From an uncultured Peptostreptococcaceae bacterium (lineage in GTDB: Bacteria; Bacillota; Clostridia; Tissierellales; Peptoniphilaceae), in assembly GCA_945910665.1 (NCBI GenBank), contig CAMDZK010000061.1, positions 1-6,472 on the forward strand: a DNA stretch of 6,472 nt, written 5' to 3'. The position numbers and the translations under genes are program-made. Below are positions 5,999 through 6,472 of this stretch, piece after piece. The stretch's first letter is position 1. Each line of letters opens with the position of its first letter. The notes beneath the pieces were generated by a model. It saw only the letters and a list, made by a program, of their open reading frames with translations. It was not told the origin of the DNA and made no database searches.

Positions 5999-6472
5999 GG
6001 ATATTTCATTGGATTTACGCACCCATTTTGCAGGGGTAGGATATTTTAATTTCCATGTGATGCTCATCGGCTTTTCACCTTCATGTGAAACATAGGATAC
6101 CGGACCGAAATAAACATATGCCGGCGCAATATTTAAATTTGGTTCCTTATTAAATTCACGCACAAAGAGGAGTACATGACTCTTCACTTTTTCATGGTTC
6201 TGATATCGTAGTCCTGTCTTTGATGTTTCAGAGGTTGCATTTTGACTTTGCCAGTGGAAGAAGTTTTCATTAATCGAATAATCTCGATACATAGTAGAAG
6301 GTGAATAATCTTTTTCTGATTTATTTAAGGTGACAAATAACACGTCGACTTTTTTATCAGGTAAATATCGAACACCTTCTCGTACGGTATTTGGTTTCAT
6401 ATACTCGAGACCGATTAAGACTTGATCTCTCGTATATTTGCAATAAACATCGAGAGGGGAATCAAAGTGAAG
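5993..6472 (-). CDS. DUF3427-domain protein C-terminus, probably a large SF2 helicase (partial)
   Basis: Only the last 159 residues are present. The frame stays open upstream of an internal ATG at 6400 right to the window edge; the extra residues read LHFDSPLDVYCKYTRDQVL and continue, fitting the domain, so 6400 is not the true start. The segment resembles the C-terminal DUF3427 domain: YTRDQVLIGL, REGVRYLPDKKVDVLFVTLNK, a central INENFFHWQSQNATS block, SKTGLRYQNH, VLLFVREF, YVYFGPVSYVSHEGEKPM and WKLKYPTP. In known proteins this domain usually sits behind a DEAD/DEAH helicase core, often with an N-terminal phospholipase-D-like nuclease domain, in proteins of about 900-1000 residues thought to act on DNA. 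Neither the helicase nor the nuclease part is in the window, so that architecture is inference. It converges on the sugar kinase gene and shows no functional link to it. Confidence 0.82.
   Translation of the reverse strand, partial: LHFDSPLDVYCKYTRDQVLIGLEYMKPNTVREGVRYLPDKKVDVLFVTLNKSEKDYSPSTMYRDYSINENFFHWQSQNATSETSKTGLRYQNHEKVKSHVLLFVREFNKEPNLNIAPAYVYFGPVSYVSHEGEKPMSITWKLKYPTPAKWVRKSNEISA

Overview
The window looks like chromosomal DNA of a low-to-moderate GC Bacillota (Firmicute). The evidence is strong AGGAGG-type ribosome binding sites, A/T-rich spacers, short tight operons, intrinsic hairpin terminators, and a stand-alone serine dehydratase alpha subunit of the two-subunit Firmicutes type. 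I cannot name a genus from the sequence alone. No mobile element, phage gene, tRNA, rRNA or CRISPR array is visible, and no gene-free stretch exceeds 300 bases.

Layout: (1) 1-353 (+) is the C-terminal part of the iron-sulfur L-serine dehydratase alpha subunit (sdaAA), cut by the window edge. (2) 406-1467 (+) is a 353-residue protein of the bacterial archaeo-eukaryotic release factor (baeRF) superfamily. Its ribosome binding site can be masked by a perfectly complementary upstream segment. A hairpin terminator follows. (3) 1545-3164 (+) is a beta-CASP metallo-beta-lactamase ribonuclease of the YSH1/CPSF73-like group with all metal ligands intact. (4) A strong bidirectional terminator separates it from the convergent MTA/SAH nucleosidase gene (mtnN, 3325-3990, -). 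(5) Divergent from mtnN, a two-gene operon with an ATGA overlap encodes a class II aldolase (4120-4758, +) and a methylthioribose-kinase-like APH-fold kinase (4755-5960, +). (6) A 20-bp hairpin containing the stop codons of both converging genes separates the kinase from the C-terminus of a DUF3427 protein, probably a large SF2 helicase (5993-6472, -), whose start lies beyond the window.

The most coherent system is the nucleosidase/aldolase/kinase group. MtnN cleaves 5'-methylthioadenosine and 5'-deoxyadenosine to adenine plus 5-methylthioribose or 5-deoxyribose. A kinase of this family phosphorylates the free sugar, and after isomerisation a class II aldolase yields dihydroxyacetone phosphate plus a 2-carbon aldehyde. 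This resembles the described 'DHAP shunt' and 5-deoxyribose disposal pathways. Two features make this copy unusual: no isomerase gene is visible, and the kinase departs from characterised MtnK at several active-site positions (HGE in place of HGD, an APH-like Asn in the catalytic loop, and loss of the paired arginines that hold methylthioribose). It may be a kinase for 5-deoxyribose or another sugar, or a divergent MtnK. The neighbouring baeRF and beta-CASP RNase genes both belong to families linked to RNA or translation, which makes a functional link possible but unproven.
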